A DNA stretch of 59,666 nucleotides, taken from NCBI RefSeq assembly GCF_012371325.1, contig NZ_JAAZQX010000017.1, forward strand, positions 1 to 59,666, read 5' to 3'. Origin of the DNA: Acinetobacter sp. A2 (GTDB lineage Bacteria > Pseudomonadota > Gammaproteobacteria > Pseudomonadales > Moraxellaceae). The notes under the pieces are model-generated. The model saw nothing but the letters and a program-made list of their open reading frames with translations, was not told where the DNA came from and made no database searches. Below, piece by piece: positions 16,380-27,107 of this stretch. Positions within the stretch are counted from its first letter, which is position 1, and each line of letters begins with the position of its first letter. The position numbers and the translations under genes were made by a program.

Positions 16380-17132
16380 GTGTCCGTACACAATATTCAA
16401 ACTGCTTCTACAGCCAGTTTTTGGCAAGGTGCCAAAGATAGTCAAGCGATTATTTTCACCTATCTGCCTGTTTCTTTTGCCTTTGGCGTTTCAGCCACAC
16501 AATTCGGTTTTACCGCATGGGAAGCCTTATTTTTATCTTGCTCTATGTATGCAGGCGCAAGTCAGTTTTTGGTGGTGGCATTACTTGGCAGCGGCACCTC
16601 TATTTGGATGACTGCACTAACAGTGATTGCCTTAGACATTCGGCATTTACTCTATGGCCCCGCACTACAAAACCTGATTCAAGATCGGCTGAATCTTAAA
16701 AAAACTGCAATTTGGTCATGGGGATTGACCGATGAAGTCTTTGCTTCAGGCATGATTAAACTGTCACAACGGCGTCAGGAATGGTCTGAATCATGGATGT
16801 TAGGTCTCAGTCTATTTAGCTGGCTGTCTTGGGCGTTAGGTTCATTCTTAGGTGGCTTATTTGCTGACCAAGTCACGAAAATGCCACAGTTTTTACAAGC
16901 GGCGCTCGACTTTTTATTGCCTGCTTTATTCCTAAGCTTTTTACTGGCTGCTTTTGAAAAGAAACATACTTTTGTGGTGGGTATCACCATTGTCGTATCT
17001 GCCATTGCTTGTTATTTCATTGATTTGTCTGCTGCAATTTTTATTGGCATATCTTCCGGCATATTGGCAGGCTTATTTAAACACTATGTGTTGAAACAAC
17101 CCGACCCTGAACATACAGGAGTAAAATCGTGA
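16380..17132 (+). CDS. azlC: AzlC family branched-chain amino acid exporter, large subunit
   Basis: The 250-aa integral membrane protein has the AzlC signature near the N-terminus (SFAFGVSATQFGF, SMYAGASQFLVVALLGSG, LDIRHLLYGPAL) and about seven membrane helices. With AzlD it forms a two-subunit exporter of branched-chain amino acids and their analogues. A GTG start at 16380 has AAGG about seven bases upstream. The stop codon overlaps the azlD start by four bases, so the two are translationally coupled. Confidence 0.9.
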   Translation: MSVHNIQTASTASFWQGAKDSQAIIFTYLPVSFAFGVSATQFGFTAWEALFLSCSMYAGASQFLVVALLGSGTSIWMTALTVIALDIRHLLYGPALQNLIQDRLNLKKTAIWSWGLTDEVFASGMIKLSQRRQEWSESWMLGLSLFSWLSWALGSFLGGLFADQVTKMPQFLQAALDFLLPALFLSFLLAAFEKKHTFVVGITIVVSAIACYFIDLSAAIFIGISSGILAGLFKHYVLKQPDPEHTGVKS

Positions 17133-17476
17133 GTTTAGAAATAATCTTGGTTGGCATTTTAGTGGGGATTGCCAACTTCGCATCGCGCTTTGGGCCATTT
17201 TTTGTGATTCAAAAATTTCAGCAAGGCTCACAAAAACGTGGCGCTTTATGGCTCAAAATTGCCTTAGGCAGCATCGGGATTGCCGCAATTAGTTCCATGC
17301 TCGTGGTCGCAACACTGCCGCCTTTGCTGGAAACACCAAATAAAAGTTTTGCCATGCTGGTCGGTTTCTTGGTACTCACAGGCTTATATTTTAAATTTAA
17401 GAAAATTGTTCCTGCCACCTTAACCGCAGCCCTGACCTACGGGCTGATTTACACCTATATACCTTTTAGTTTCTAG
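17129..17476 (+). CDS. azlD: AzlD family branched-chain amino acid exporter, small subunit
   Basis: This 115-aa membrane protein has three or four hydrophobic helices and the AzlD pattern (LVGILVGIANFASRFGP, LKIALGSIGIAAISSML). Its GTG start lies within the last codons of azlC (GTGA overlap), the normal arrangement for the pair. A T-rich end and about 180 bases without a gene follow before purT. Confidence 0.9.
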   Translation: MSLEIILVGILVGIANFASRFGPFFVIQKFQQGSQKRGALWLKIALGSIGIAAISSMLVVATLPPLLETPNKSFAMLVGFLVLTGLYFKFKKIVPATLTAALTYGLIYTYIPFSF

Positions 17477-17657
17477 AACAGCTTAAATTAAACAACTTTG
17501 AAAACCGAAATCATCCCTTTCAAATGCAGTGTCATCACCGCTAAGCCACTGAATGCCATAAAATTGCATGACAAAATCATGATTTTATTGCAAACAGGGC
17601 TTAACTCATAGAACAGTTCTGCTATGCTAAAAGCCCACTTTAGCAAGGACGATTCAC

Positions 17658-18875
17658 ATGAGCGTGACCATTGGTACTCCCCTTCAATCTTCTGCTTTTA
17701 AAGTTTTGCTATTGGGTTCGGGGGAACTCGGTAAAGAGGTGGTGATTTCACTACAACGTTTAGGCGTAGAAGTACATGCCGCCGATCGCTACGACCATGC
17801 GCCAGCCATGCAAGTCGCACATTATGCCTATACTTTGAATATGGCAGATGCCACAGAATTAAAACAACTGATTGAAAAAATCCAGCCGAATTTAATTGTG
17901 CCTGAAATTGAAGCGATTGCGACACAGGTCTTGGTTGAAATTGAAGAACAAAACATCGCCACAGTCATTCCTTCTGCCAAAGCCGTCAATTTGACCATGA
18001 ACCGTGAGGGAATTCGTCGTTTAGCTGCAGAAGAATTAGGTTTGCCAACCTCGGCTTACCGCTTCGCCAATTCTTTGGAATCTTTCCGTGCCGCCTGTGA
18101 TGATATTGGCTATCCAAACTTTGTTAAACCTGTAATGTCATCTTCAGGTAAAGGTCAGTCAAGAGTAACTTGTTTTGATGAAGTAGATGCCGCTTGGGAA
18201 TATGCTCAAACAGGTGGACGCGTCAATCAAGGCACTGTGATTGTTGAATCACAAATTGATTTCGATTTTGAAATTACCCTATTAACTGTACGTGCCAAAA
18301 ACCCAGAAACTGGTGCTATCGAAACTTCATATTGTGACCCAATTGGCCACCGTCAAGATTCAGGCGACTATGTAGAAAGCTGGCAACCACAGCAAATGAC
18401 TGAAGCCGCCCTAACTGAAGCCAAACGCATTGCCCATAAAGTGACAACTGCTTTAGGCGGCTGCGGAATTTTTGGTGTAGAGCTGTTTGTGAAGGGCGAT
18501 AAAGTCTGGTTCAGTGAAGTATCGCCACGTCCGCACGACACAGGTTTAGTGACGTTGGCCTCACAATTTCAGAGTGAATTTGAATTACATGCACGTGCCA
18601 TTTTAGGTTTGCCTGTCAACACTGCACGTCATAGTGTGGCAGCCAGTGCCGTGATTTATGCAGGTGTCGATGCCAATAATCTTTCATTTTCTGGCCTAAA
18701 TCTTGCATTAGCTCATCCCGATACAGATTTACGTTTATTTGGGAAGCCTGAAGGTTTTGAGCGCCGACGTATGGGAGTTGCGACAGCACGTGCAGAAACC
18801 ACGGCGCAAGCGCGCGAATTGGCTCAACACACTGCAAACAGTGTTAGCGTTCATTTAAACGAAAATCAGAATTAA
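17658..18875 (+). CDS. purT: Formate-dependent phosphoribosylglycinamide formyltransferase
   Basis: The 405-aa ATP-grasp enzyme uses formate and ATP to formylate GAR in purine synthesis, an alternative to folate-dependent PurN. It shows the N-terminal [19 protein letters not shown] nucleotide fold, [32 protein letters not shown] (ATP loop) and [16 protein letters not shown] (metal-binding and catalytic region). Length matches the family. AAGGA lies before the ATG. glnD follows 27 bases later on the same strand. Confidence 0.95.
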   Translation: MSVTIGTPLQSSAFKVLLLGSGELGKEVVISLQRLGVEVHAADRYDHAPAMQVAHYAYTLNMADATELKQLIEKIQPNLIVPEIEAIATQVLVEIEEQNIATVIPSAKAVNLTMNREGIRRLAAEELGLPTSAYRFANSLESFRAACDDIGYPNFVKPVMSSSGKGQSRVTCFDEVDAAWEYAQTGGRVNQGTVIVESQIDFDFEITLLTVRAKNPETGAIETSYCDPIGHRQDSGDYVESWQPQQMTEAALTEAKRIAHKVTTALGGCGIFGVELFVKGDKVWFSEVSPRPHDTGLVTLASQFQSEFELHARAILGLPVNTARHSVAASAVIYAGVDANNLSFSGLNLALAHPDTDLRLFGKPEGFERRRMGVATARAETTAQARELAQHTANSVSVHLNENQN

Positions 18876-18902
18876 GCTCGTCATTGCATAACGGAATTGT
18901 CC

Positions 18903-21569
18903 ATGATCAATACATTACCCTTGCTGAACTATGTGAAAAGCAACCATGACATTCAAGCGATTAACCAATGGCGTACAGATGTCGAAAATCAGCTACAACA
19001 ATGTTTTGAAAATGGACAATCCATCCGTGAAGTGATTTTGGCACGTTCCAATCTGATAGACGAAGCCCTGACATTTTTGTGGCAACACGCTGAATTGGAT
19101 CAAACTGATTTAAGTCTATTTGCTGTGGGTGGCTATGGGCGCAAAGAAATGCTGCCTTATTCCGATGTAGACATTATGATTTTGTCGGAAGATGCCATTA
19201 GCCCAGAACAAGAGCAACTGATCTCGACCTTTATTTCATCATTGTGGGATGTCGGTAATTTCAAACCTGCAACCAGCGTACGTACCATTCAAGACTGTGT
19301 GATTCAGGCTACTAGCGATTTAACAGTCGCTACTGCCCTGATCGAAGCTCGTTTAATTACTGGTAACACCCAACTGGCAAAATGGCCACGTCGTATTGTT
19401 TCGCAAACTTGGACAGATAAAACCTTTTTTGATGCCAAAATGCAGGAACAAAGCAAGCGTTATGCACAGCACAATGACACGGAAAGCAATCTAGAACCTG
19501 ATATTAAAAATGCCCCAGGCGGCATCCGTGACATTAACCAAATTGGTTGGATTGCTAAACGACATTTTCGGGTCAATCGTATTTATGACTTGGTGCATTT
19601 AGGTTTTATTTCTGAGTTTGAATTAGGTGTACTTGAAGAAGCTGAAAGCTTTTTATGGGAAATTCGCCACCATTTGCACCGCCTGACCAAGCGTGATGAA
19701 AATCGTTTATTGTTTGATTATCAACGTGATATCGCTGCCACTTTTGGCTATGTCCGTGAAGAAGGCAAACCACCAAACTACCCAATTGAACAATTCATGA
19801 AGCGTTATTATCGCTCTGCACAGCAGGTTTCTGCCCTGAATGAAATGTTGTTGGCCTATTTTAATGAATCTGTAATTACCCCACGCCTGCCAAACTACGA
19901 ACGCCAAATTGAAGAAATTAATGAAAATTTTAAATTGGTGGATGGCAAGCTTGCAGTTCAGCACCATAAAATTTTCTCAGAAAAACCAAGTGCGATTTTA
20001 GAAATTTTCTATTTACTGGCCAATCGCCCAGAAATTAAAGGGATTCGTGCACGTACTTTACGCTTACTTGCATTGGCCGCAAAGCGTATTGATCAAAGTT
20101 TCCGAGATGACCCTGCACATCAAGCCCTTTTTATGGCCATTTTGCGCTCACCACATCGTTTATATAAAACATTAGTGACAATGAAGCGCTTGGGTGTATT
20201 AGGCAATTACATTTCTGCATTCGGGCAAATTACAGGTCTCATGCAATATGACCTGTTCCATATTTATACGGTAGATGCTCACACCTTACTGTTGGTGCGT
20301 AATTTGAGCCGCTTCAAAGAGCCTGAGTTTGCCAAAGCCTTTCCTGTGGTTAGCTCTGTGTTCCAACGTCTAGTACGTCGTGACATTATTTATTTAGCTG
20401 CAATTTTCCACGATATTGCCAAAGGCCGTCGTGGAGATCATAGCGAGCTTGGTGCTGTCGATGCCATCGAATTTTGTCGCAAACACGGGTTTACCGAACG
20501 TGAATGCAACTTGGTCGCATGGCTAGTCAAAAATCATTTATTAATGTCTGTCACGGCACAGAAAAAAGATATTTCAGACCCTGACGTAGTCAAAGAATTT
20601 GCCGAAAAAATGGGGGATATGGAGCATTTAGATTATCTGTACACTTTAACTGTTGCCGATATTAATGCCACCAACCCTACCCTTTGGAACACTTGGCGCG
20701 CATCCTTAATGCGTCAATTGTACACACAGGCAAGGGATGTGATTCGTTCAGGTTTAGGCCGTCCAGTCGATTATCAAATGTTGATTGAAGACACAAAATT
20801 TGCAGCCAGTGAAATTTTGGTAAATGATTTTTCACTCAGCGATGTTGAAAAAGTCTGGCAAGAACTGGGCGATGAATACTTCCTGAAAGAATCTGCCGAT
20901 GAAATTGCATGGCACACCCGCGCAATTTTGGAGCATGGCGATAATCATGCACCATTAGTGCTCATGCGTGCGCACCGAAAATCAGCACAAGATGCAGTAC
21001 AGATTTTTATTTATACCCAAGATCAACCCAACCTATTTGCCACTACTGTGGCCATTTTAGACCGAATGAATTTGGATGTTCAGGATGCACGGATTATTAC
21101 CGCGACTAAATCCTTTAGTTTAGATACTTATGTTGTATTAGACCGATTTGGCACACTCCTGACCGATCCTGAGCGTGAAAAAATGGTTATTGATGCACTG
21201 ATCGATGCACTAAGTCAGTCGGATAAATACCCAGGTTTGATGCAACGTCGTATCCCACGTCAATTACGCCATTTTGATATTGAAAATACTGTTGAAATTA
21301 CTTTCAATACAGCCCTCAATCAAAACATGGTGGAAATTGCCACACTTGACCACCCGGGGCTTCTCGCCAAAATTGGTGGTCTGTTTATGATGCAGGGCTT
21401 AGATATTCACTCTGCCAAAATTGCCACACTTGGTGAGCGTGCAGAAGACATTTTCTTTGTCACCAAAAAAGATGGGCAACCCATGACCCATGCTGAAGCG
21501 GATACCTTTGCCTTGCAGCTGAAATCTGCTTTGGATGAAGCCTCTAATCAGGTCTGTGGTCAACACTAA
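18903..21569 (+). CDS. glnD: Bifunctional PII uridylyltransferase/uridylyl-removing enzyme
   Basis: The 888-aa protein modifies PII signal proteins in answer to glutamine. It has the nucleotidyltransferase site [17 protein letters not shown] near residues 77-93, the HD hydrolase site [19 protein letters not shown] near 500, and two C-terminal ACT domains (from about 700 and 800) that sense glutamine. The ATG at 18903 is preferred to a TTG two codons earlier. It follows purT closely and is followed after 20 bases by dapC, so a purT-glnD-dapC transcription unit is likely. Confidence 0.95.
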   Translation: MINTLPLLNYVKSNHDIQAINQWRTDVENQLQQCFENGQSIREVILARSNLIDEALTFLWQHAELDQTDLSLFAVGGYGRKEMLPYSDVDIMILSEDAISPEQEQLISTFISSLWDVGNFKPATSVRTIQDCVIQATSDLTVATALIEARLITGNTQLAKWPRRIVSQTWTDKTFFDAKMQEQSKRYAQHNDTESNLEPDIKNAPGGIRDINQIGWIAKRHFRVNRIYDLVHLGFISEFELGVLEEAESFLWEIRHHLHRLTKRDENRLLFDYQRDIAATFGYVREEGKPPNYPIEQFMKRYYRSAQQVSALNEMLLAYFNESVITPRLPNYERQIEEINENFKLVDGKLAVQHHKIFSEKPSAILEIFYLLANRPEIKGIRARTLRLLALAAKRIDQSFRDDPAHQALFMAILRSPHRLYKTLVTMKRLGVLGNYISAFGQITGLMQYDLFHIYTVDAHTLLLVRNLSRFKEPEFAKAFPVVSSVFQRLVRRDIIYLAAIFHDIAKGRRGDHSELGAVDAIEFCRKHGFTERECNLVAWLVKNHLLMSVTAQKKDISDPDVVKEFAEKMGDMEHLDYLYTLTVADINATNPTLWNTWRASLMRQLYTQARDVIRSGLGRPVDYQMLIEDTKFAASEILVNDFSLSDVEKVWQELGDEYFLKESADEIAWHTRAILEHGDNHAPLVLMRAHRKSAQDAVQIFIYTQDQPNLFATTVAILDRMNLDVQDARIITATKSFSLDTYVVLDRFGTLLTDPEREKMVIDALIDALSQSDKYPGLMQRRIPRQLRHFDIENTVEITFNTALNQNMVEIATLDHPGLLAKIGGLFMMQGLDIHSAKIATLGERAEDIFFVTKKDGQPMTHAEADTFALQLKSALDEASNQVCGQH

Positions 21570-21589
21570 CTTCAATTAACGGAACATTC

Positions 21590-22759
21590 ATGAACTCGAG
21601 TTTATCTCTCTTGCACCCTTACCCTTTTGAAAAGTTAAACCAACTCTTTCAAGATGTACAACCTGCAAATCTACCGTTAATTCCACTGTCTATTGGTGAA
21701 CCTAAGCATCCTGCACCTGAATTTGTCAAACAGGCCATTATTGATAATTTTCAGCACTTATCGACCTACCCGAACAGTAAAGGTCTACCTGAATTACGCC
21801 AAAGTATTGCCAATTGGCTCACCCAGCGTTTTCATTTAAACCAAGTGAATCCTGAAACTCAAGTTTTGCCTGTTTCAGGTACACGCGAAGCAATTTTTTC
21901 ATTTGTTCAGGCAGTGATTCAACGTGAAGATGCACCTTATGTGGTCATGCCAAATCCGTTTTATCAAATTTATGAAGGTGCTACTTTACTGGCTGGTGCC
22001 AAGCCATATTTCATCAATTGTACCGAAGCCAATGGTTATTTAGGTGATTTTGATGCTGTGCCTGCTGAAGTCTGGGAAAAAACAGCGTTGTTATTTGTGT
22101 GTACACCGGGCAATCCAACAGGTGCAGTACTGTCTAAAGCACAATTTAAAAAACTGATTGCATTGTCAGATCAATATAGTTTTGTAATTGCATCCGATGA
22201 ATGTTATTCAGAGTTATGGTTTGACCAAGCGCCAACTGGTTTACTAGAAGTCTGTGCTGAACTTGGACGCGATGATTACAAAAACTGTATCGTACTTCAT
22301 TCATTGTCTAAGCGTTCTAATTTACCAGGTATGCGTTCAGGATTTGTTGCAGGTGATGCATCCTTATTAAAACCGTATTTGCAATACCGCACCTATCATG
22401 GTGCTGCGATGCCTGTGCAACATCAACTAGCGTCTATTGCTGCATGGGACGATGAGCAACACGTCGAAGATAATCGCATACAATATCGTACCAAATTTGA
22501 ACTATTCCAAACTGAATTGGGGCATTTGCTTCCATTGAAAAAACCCGATGCAGGTTTTTATTATTGGCTTCAGGTAGAAGATGATGAAAAATTTGCAAAA
22601 ATGCTCATGGAAAAAGCACACATTAAGGTACTGCCTGGACGTTACTTGTCACGTGATACCGCACAAGGCAATCCAGGGGAAAATCATGTACGCTTGGCAT
22701 TAGTCGCAGATCTAGCGCAATGCGAACAAGTGATTCAACGTCTGAAAGCGGTTTTATAA
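21590..22759 (+). CDS. dapC: Succinyldiaminopimelate transaminase (class I/II aminotransferase)
   Basis: The 389-aa fold-type I PLP enzyme has SIGEPKHPAPEFV at the N-terminus, SGTREAIFSF, CTPGNPTGAVLS, SDECYSELWFD (PLP-contacting Asp) and HSLSKRSNLPGMRSGF with the Schiff-base Lys. The sequence type and its position directly after glnD match DapC, which makes the LL-diaminopimelate precursor for lysine and cell wall. GGA lies before the ATG. The 3' flank was altered by a MITE. Confidence 0.9.
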   Translation: MNSSLSLLHPYPFEKLNQLFQDVQPANLPLIPLSIGEPKHPAPEFVKQAIIDNFQHLSTYPNSKGLPELRQSIANWLTQRFHLNQVNPETQVLPVSGTREAIFSFVQAVIQREDAPYVVMPNPFYQIYEGATLLAGAKPYFINCTEANGYLGDFDAVPAEVWEKTALLFVCTPGNPTGAVLSKAQFKKLIALSDQYSFVIASDECYSELWFDQAPTGLLEVCAELGRDDYKNCIVLHSLSKRSNLPGMRSGFVAGDASLLKPYLQYRTYHGAAMPVQHQLASIAAWDDEQHVEDNRIQYRTKFELFQTELGHLLPLKKPDAGFYYWLQVEDDEKFAKMLMEKAHIKVLPGRYLSRDTAQGNPGENHVRLALVADLAQCEQVIQRLKAVL

Positions 22760-22773
22760 AACATACGCTGCAC

Positions 22774-22886
22774 GGCTTTGTTGCATAAATATGTAAGCAT
22801 CTGATTTAAATGTATTTAATTTTGGATCAAAAAATAATCAAAACTTTTAAAATCAAATAGTTATGAAATCTTTGTGCAACAAAGCC
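22774..22886 (+). mobile_element. 113-bp MITE with IS903-like ends, copy 2
   Basis: The element begins GGCTTTGTTGCATAAATA and ends TTTGTGCAACAAAGCC. It is the same length as, and colinear with, the reverse complement of copy 1 at 9390-9502. It encodes nothing. The flanks (ACGCTGCAC and CCTTTAAAT) share no duplication. It starts 14 bases after dapC, and a headless gene stub begins at its right end. Confidence 0.75.
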
Positions 22887-22887
22887 C

Positions 22888-22981
22888 CTTTAAATTAAAT
22901 GTTAAGCTTGCAGAAGAAGTAAAAGCAACACAATTGGCTGGTATTTATAAAGACACTTATACGATTGATGTAAAATATTAA
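22888..22981 (+). pseudogene. 3' stub of a spore coat U/fimbrial-type protein gene
   Basis: An open frame begins at the MITE border and encodes KLAEEVKATQLAGIYKDTY, ending IDVKY and TAA at 22979-22981. This is the C-terminal beta-strand pattern of spore coat protein U (SCPU) domain fimbrial subunits, where the last strand reads like YxDTxTVxVxY. The rest of the gene is missing. A hairpin with a T-run follows, as expected at a true gene end. The family call rests on a short segment. Confidence 0.5.
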
Positions 22982-22993
22982 TCCGTAGTGCAA

Positions 22994-23022
22994 AAGAAAT
23001 GCTTAGGCATTTCTTTGTTTTT
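22994..23022 (+). terminator. Terminator after the gene stub
   Basis: AGAAATGC and GCATTTCT pair around TTAG and are followed by TTGTTTTT. Confidence 0.65.
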
Positions 23023-23082
23023 AATATTTTCATAATAAATAATTTAAATATGAATTTTACAACAACTTAATCTTATTAATAT

Positions 23083-23108
23083 TCAAAAAAGACCTCGAAA
23101 GGTCTTTC
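23083..23108 (-). terminator. Terminator of the msrB-peroxidase operon
   Basis: On the minus strand AAAGACCT and AGGTCTTT pair around TTCG, an extra-stable tetraloop, and are followed by TTTT. Confidence 0.75.
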
Positions 23109-23137
23109 TATCTAATACATATTTTTAATATTATTAA

Positions 23138-23617
23138 TTAGCCCAAAGCTTTTTCAATTTCCGCCTGCAAATCTTCAGGTTTAGTTGTCGGAGCAAAACG
23201 GTTTAAGACTTTGCCATCTTTGCCAATTAAAAACTTGGTAAAGTTCCATTTAATTCCATTGCCTAAAATCCCCTTACTGTTATTGGTTAAATAACGGAAA
23301 ATTGCATGTGCTTCTGGGCCTTTCACATCAATTTTACTAAACATGGGAAAACTGACCCCATAGTTTTTTTGACAAAAACTCCCTATTTGCTCATTGGAGC
23401 CAGAGTCTTGCCCGCCAAATTGATTGCATGGAAAACCTAATACCTCAAGACCACGGTCTTTATATTGTTGATACAATTTTTCCAAACCCGCAAATTGTGG
23501 GGTAAAACCACATTTGCTGGCTGTATTCACAATCAATAGCACCTTGCCTTCATAATCACTAAAAGCTTTATTTTCTCCGTCTAATAATTCAGCTTCAAAC
23601 TGATAAATGCTAGTCAT
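23138..23617 (-). CDS. Glutathione peroxidase family protein
   Basis: The 159-aa thioredoxin-fold peroxidase has the active-site segment [19 protein letters not shown] with peroxidatic Cys36, [18 protein letters not shown] (the FPCNQFG block with a second Cys and Gln), and [13 protein letters not shown] with the conserved Trp. Cys replaces selenocysteine, as usual in bacteria; such enzymes often use thioredoxin. Its ATG overlaps the msrB stop by four bases, so both oxidative-repair genes are co-translated. Confidence 0.93.
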   Translation of the reverse strand: MTSIYQFEAELLDGENKAFSDYEGKVLLIVNTASKCGFTPQFAGLEKLYQQYKDRGLEVLGFPCNQFGGQDSGSNEQIGSFCQKNYGVSFPMFSKIDVKGPEAHAIFRYLTNNSKGILGNGIKWNFTKFLIGKDGKVLNRFAPTTKPEDLQAEIEKALG

Positions 23618-24033
23618 GGATAATTTCCCTCATCATTTTTTTCTTGTGTTTTAAGTTCTAATGAAGCCGAGTTGACGCAATAACGCAATCCTGTCGGTTG
23701 TGGCCCATCGTCAAAAACATGCCCTAAATGTGCGTCACAATGATGACAAACAATCTCTGTACGCTGCATACCATGTGAACTGTCATGGTGCTCTTCAACT
23801 ACTCCAGGCTGAATTGGACGATAGAAACTAGGCCAACCACTGCCACTGTCATATTTTGTTTCAGATGAGAACAACGCTGTGCCACAACAACGGCAGCTAT
23901 ACACACCCTGTTGTTTAGTATTCCAATATTTCCCCGTGAACGCAGGCTCTGTCCCTTTTTGTCGTGTAATCCGAAACTCCTCTGGTGATAACTCTCTTTG
24001 CCATTCTCGGTCTGTTTTATTGAGTTTTCCCAT
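23614..24033 (-). CDS. msrB: Peptide-methionine (R)-S-oxide reductase
   Basis: The 139-aa MsrB has zinc-binding CRCC and CHHC pairs, [10 protein letters not shown] and the catalytic segment [11 protein letters not shown] with the nucleophilic Cys. The usual first Cys of GCGWPSF is Ser here, as in members that recycle by other Cys residues. The ATG at 24031-24033 has GGAG six bases upstream and matches the family start; a start 12 codons earlier is rejected. It repairs oxidised methionine and is coupled to the peroxidase gene. Confidence 0.95.
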   Translation of the reverse strand: MGKLNKTDREWQRELSPEEFRITRQKGTEPAFTGKYWNTKQQGVYSCRCCGTALFSSETKYDSGSGWPSFYRPIQPGVVEEHHDSSHGMQRTEIVCHHCDAHLGHVFDDGPQPTGLRYCVNSASLELKTQEKNDEGNYP

Positions 24034-24186
24034 CACTAACTCCTTTAAATCTTTGACATTCAGTGTCATGCTTCAGTACTTCCATATTTACGCTAGAGCT
24101 TGCAAAATATCTAGCTAAATTTCAGCATAGATTGTGATATTTCAGTAATCTATATTTTGTTAATCTTAAAATCATTGGATGGAACT

Positions 24187-25422
24187 ATGTCCGTACTTGG
24201 TAACACGACTCCACGCGAAATAAAAAAATCATCAAAACTCGAGCATGTATGCTACGACATTCGCGGACCTGTGTTACGAGCGGCCAATGAAATGGAAGAG
24301 GCCGGTCATAAAATTATTAAACTGAATATTGGCAACCCCGCCCCATTCGGTTTTGAAGCTCCACAGGAAATTATTAATGATGTTGCATTGAACTTACCCA
24401 ATGCAATTGGCTATACCGACTCTAAAGGGATTTTTCCTGCACGTAAGGCCATTTGTCAGTACTATCAGCAAAAAGGCATTTTTGATATGCACGTGAATGA
24501 CGTGTATATCGGCAATGGTGTGTCTGAACTGATTGTTATGGCGATGCAAGGTTTATTGGATGATGGCGATGAAATGCTGGTGCCAATGCCTGACTATCCA
24601 TTATGGACAGCTGCGGTGAATTTGTCGGGTGGTACTGCTATTCACTATAAATGTGATGAAGAAAACCACTGGTACCCAGACATTGCCGACATGGAAAGCA
24701 AAATCACGCCAAATACACGTGGTATTGTCATCATTAACCCGAACAACCCAACAGGTGCGGTTTATCCGCGTCATGTTTTAGAACAAATTGTTGCACTGGC
24801 TAAAAAATATGACCTGATTTTATTTGCCGATGAAATTTACGACAAAATCATTTATGACGGTATTGAGCACGTTGCTGTAGCTGCACTGGCAGGTGATCAG
24901 CTCTGTATTTCATTCAACGGTTTGTCTAAATCATATCGTATTGCAGGCTTCCGATCAGGCTGGATGGCCATTACAGGCAATAAATCACGTGCCGCAGACT
25001 ACATTGAAGGCTTGGACATGCTTGCTTCCATGCGTCTGTGTGCCAACCACCAGGCACAATATGCGATACAAACAGCATTGGGTGGTTATCAATCTATCAA
25101 TGACTTGATCCGTCCAGGTGGTCGTTTATATGAACAGCGCAACATTGCTTGGGAAATGCTAAATGAAATTCCAGGCGTGTCATGTGTGAAACCTGAAGGT
25201 GCGATGTACTGCTTCCCAAGATTAGATCCAAACGTCTATCCGATTGAAGATGACGAAAAATTAATGTTGGATTTACTAAAAGCCGAAAAAGTACTGTTAG
25301 TGCAAGGTACAGGTTTTAACTGGCCTACACCAGACCATTTCCGTGTTGTGTTCTTACCTGCAGAAAATGAATTACGTGAAGCAATGACGCGTTTAGGCCG
25401 TTTCTTAGCAAAAATTCGCTAA
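24187..25422 (+). CDS. alaA: Alanine-type PLP aminotransferase
   Basis: The 411-aa class I aminotransferase closely follows the AlaA/YfbQ pattern: KLEHVCYDIRGPVLRAANEM, KLNIGNPAPFGFEAP, INPNNPTGAVYP, FADEIYDKIIYDG and FNGLSKSYRIAGFRSGW with the PLP Lys. It makes alanine from pyruvate and glutamate. The ATG at 24187 is chosen because family members start MS; ten codons upstream another ATG lacks support. It is a single gene with its own terminator. Confidence 0.92.
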   Translation: MSVLGNTTPREIKKSSKLEHVCYDIRGPVLRAANEMEEAGHKIIKLNIGNPAPFGFEAPQEIINDVALNLPNAIGYTDSKGIFPARKAICQYYQQKGIFDMHVNDVYIGNGVSELIVMAMQGLLDDGDEMLVPMPDYPLWTAAVNLSGGTAIHYKCDEENHWYPDIADMESKITPNTRGIVIINPNNPTGAVYPRHVLEQIVALAKKYDLILFADEIYDKIIYDGIEHVAVAALAGDQLCISFNGLSKSYRIAGFRSGWMAITGNKSRAADYIEGLDMLASMRLCANHQAQYAIQTALGGYQSINDLIRPGGRLYEQRNIAWEMLNEIPGVSCVKPEGAMYCFPRLDPNVYPIEDDEKLMLDLLKAEKVLLVQGTGFNWPTPDHFRVVFLPAENELREAMTRLGRFLAKIR

Positions 25423-25443
25423 GTCGCTTAAATAATTGTTTAA

Positions 25444-25476
25444 AAAATGCCGTGTTGATCACGGCATTTTTTTATG
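25444..25476 (+). terminator. Terminator after alaA
   Basis: ATGCCGTG and CACGGCAT form an 8-bp stem followed by seven T. Confidence 0.85.
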
Positions 25477-25618
25477 TTCTTAAATGAGTATTACGACCTG
25501 ATTCACAATCAGAATGAAACAAATATGGCTTATGCTGCCAACATAAAAGCTAAGCTTTTACTCCCTAGCGAAAGCATGCTGTAATAGCAACAAGCGATTA
25601 AAATTTTAGGAATTGAGC

Positions 25619-26350
25619 ATGCACTACCAAGTTCATCTTATTGATGCGCAAAAACCTTCACAAAATTATATTTGGTTGCTTGAACATTGTGACAGTAAAC
25701 AAGTGGTAGTAGTCGATCCTACCGATGCCAAACCCGTTGAAGATTTTTGCCAAAGCCATGGCTTAGAGATTGCACAAATTTGGCTGACACATTGGCATCA
25801 AGACCATATTGGCGGTGTACCTGAACTCATTGCAGAACGCAACTTGCCAGTTTATGGCCCACGCGATGAACTGAGTAAGATTCCTTTTATCACCCACCCT
25901 TTACAACATCAAGATAAAGTACAGTTTTATGATTTATCTGTAGATGTCATTGCCGTGCCTGGGCACACCCTTGGGCATATTGTGTATTTTATAGATGAGC
26001 TAGATGTCTTGTTTTGCGGCGACACCTTATTTGCAATGGGGTGCGGGCGAGTTTTTGAAGGTACACATCAGCAAATGTACCAATCGCTCAATCGTTTAGC
26101 TGCTTTACCACCACGAACCCAAGTGTATTGCACCCACGAATACACCCTTACCAATGCAAAATTTGCGCTGCATGTAGAACCTGAAAATTTGGCAATTCAG
26201 GAGCGTTATCAACATATTGAAAACTTGCGTATGCTGAATCAACCGACTTTGCCAAGCAGTATTGAATTGGAACTCGAAACCAATCCATTTTTAAGAGCAG
26301 AAAGCGTCCAAGAGTTTCAAAAATTACGTGAATTGAAAGATAATTTTTAA
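25619..26350 (+). CDS. gloB: Hydroxyacylglutathione hydrolase (glyoxalase II)
   Basis: The 243-aa metallo-beta-lactamase-fold enzyme has the dinuclear metal motif THWHQDHIGG (THxHxDH), GHTLGHIVYF, LFCGDTLFAMGCGRVFEG and YCTHEYTLTNAKFA, all typical of GloB. It hydrolyses S-lactoylglutathione to finish methylglyoxal detoxification. The ATG at 25619 has AGGA about eight bases upstream; an in-frame TTG lies two codons earlier. Confidence 0.95.
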   Translation: MHYQVHLIDAQKPSQNYIWLLEHCDSKQVVVVDPTDAKPVEDFCQSHGLEIAQIWLTHWHQDHIGGVPELIAERNLPVYGPRDELSKIPFITHPLQHQDKVQFYDLSVDVIAVPGHTLGHIVYFIDELDVLFCGDTLFAMGCGRVFEGTHQQMYQSLNRLAALPPRTQVYCTHEYTLTNAKFALHVEPENLAIQERYQHIENLRMLNQPTLPSSIELELETNPFLRAESVQEFQKLRELKDNF

Positions 26351-26397
26351 ATGGATTTATAAGTCATCTCGATGTTCAATTACACAACACAGATTGC

Positions 26398-26670
26398 TTA
26401 TAAAATTTGATGGCTTGCCGCGAACTCATCCAACTGGGTTTGCGTTACCACACGTAAGGCCTGCATTTCATCCACGCGTACTAATAATAAATTTGACAAT
26501 GCAGGCTGATAACGGCGTGCACTGCCAAAAGGCGTATAAGCCACTTTTGATTGTGAAGAAAACAACAGCCAGTCTTCATGACCGAGCATCACGGCTACAG
26601 CCTCTTGCCCCTGTACACGCATATTTTCAACCATACTCATCACTTGCTGTTCAATACTGGGCACTGTCAT
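26398..26670 (-). CDS. Hypothetical protein, 90 aa
   Basis: I recognise no family. From the ATG at 26668-26670 the product starts TVPSIEQQVMSMVENMRVQG and is a soluble protein with a mixed alpha/beta pattern (VAVMLGHEDWLLF, LLLVRVDEMQALRVV). The frame with the better protein character is this one; the opposite strand is also open but gives an implausible sequence. It converges with gloB, ending 47 bases from it. No clear binding site is seen. Confidence 0.6.
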   Translation of the reverse strand: MTVPSIEQQVMSMVENMRVQGQEAVAVMLGHEDWLLFSSQSKVAYTPFGSARRYQPALSNLLLVRVDEMQALRVVTQTQLDEFAASHQIL

Positions 26671-26762
26671 ATTATTCAAATTTAAAATTTCAATCAGGCA
26701 CCAGTATAAACAAATCCCCACTTATTTACTGCTGCTGCAATGGCTTGCTGTATAAAATCTAA

Positions 26763-27107
26763 TTTCTTATTTTGCCCGTGTTAGTACTTTTAGAACGCCT
26801 ATCGTTTTGGATAGCGTTAATTACTAACATGAGTAGCACAAAGATAAATGCAAATAATTAACAAAATATTTCCAAGTCATATCTTGGTCAAAAATTTAGG
26901 TATTGTATCAACCACCAACTCAAAAATTAATTACTTCAATATCAATTAATTAAAATTCATCATTTTTCATAATCCTTTCCAAACAATGAACTTCGTATTT
27001 ATTTTGCACAAAGCTTTCTAAAAATATCTGCAGAAATACATTTTTGCCCTTTAAAAATTCACGCAATATCCCTATTAATAAATAAATGGATATAGAGGAG
27101 TTCTCTC
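26763..27107. other. 345-base AT-rich gap, no gene seen
   Basis: The only structure I find is an inverted repeat near 26794-26818 (AACGC.TATC with GATA.GCGTT around a T-rich loop). The right end carries the GAGGAG ribosome site of the next gene. No reading frame with protein character or tRNA is present. Confidence 0.4.

Noticed and set aside
26394..26762. Plus-strand frame of 122 codons opposite the 90-aa gene
   Set aside because: The translation is rich in His, Tyr and Cys without pattern and overlaps most of the more protein-like minus frame.
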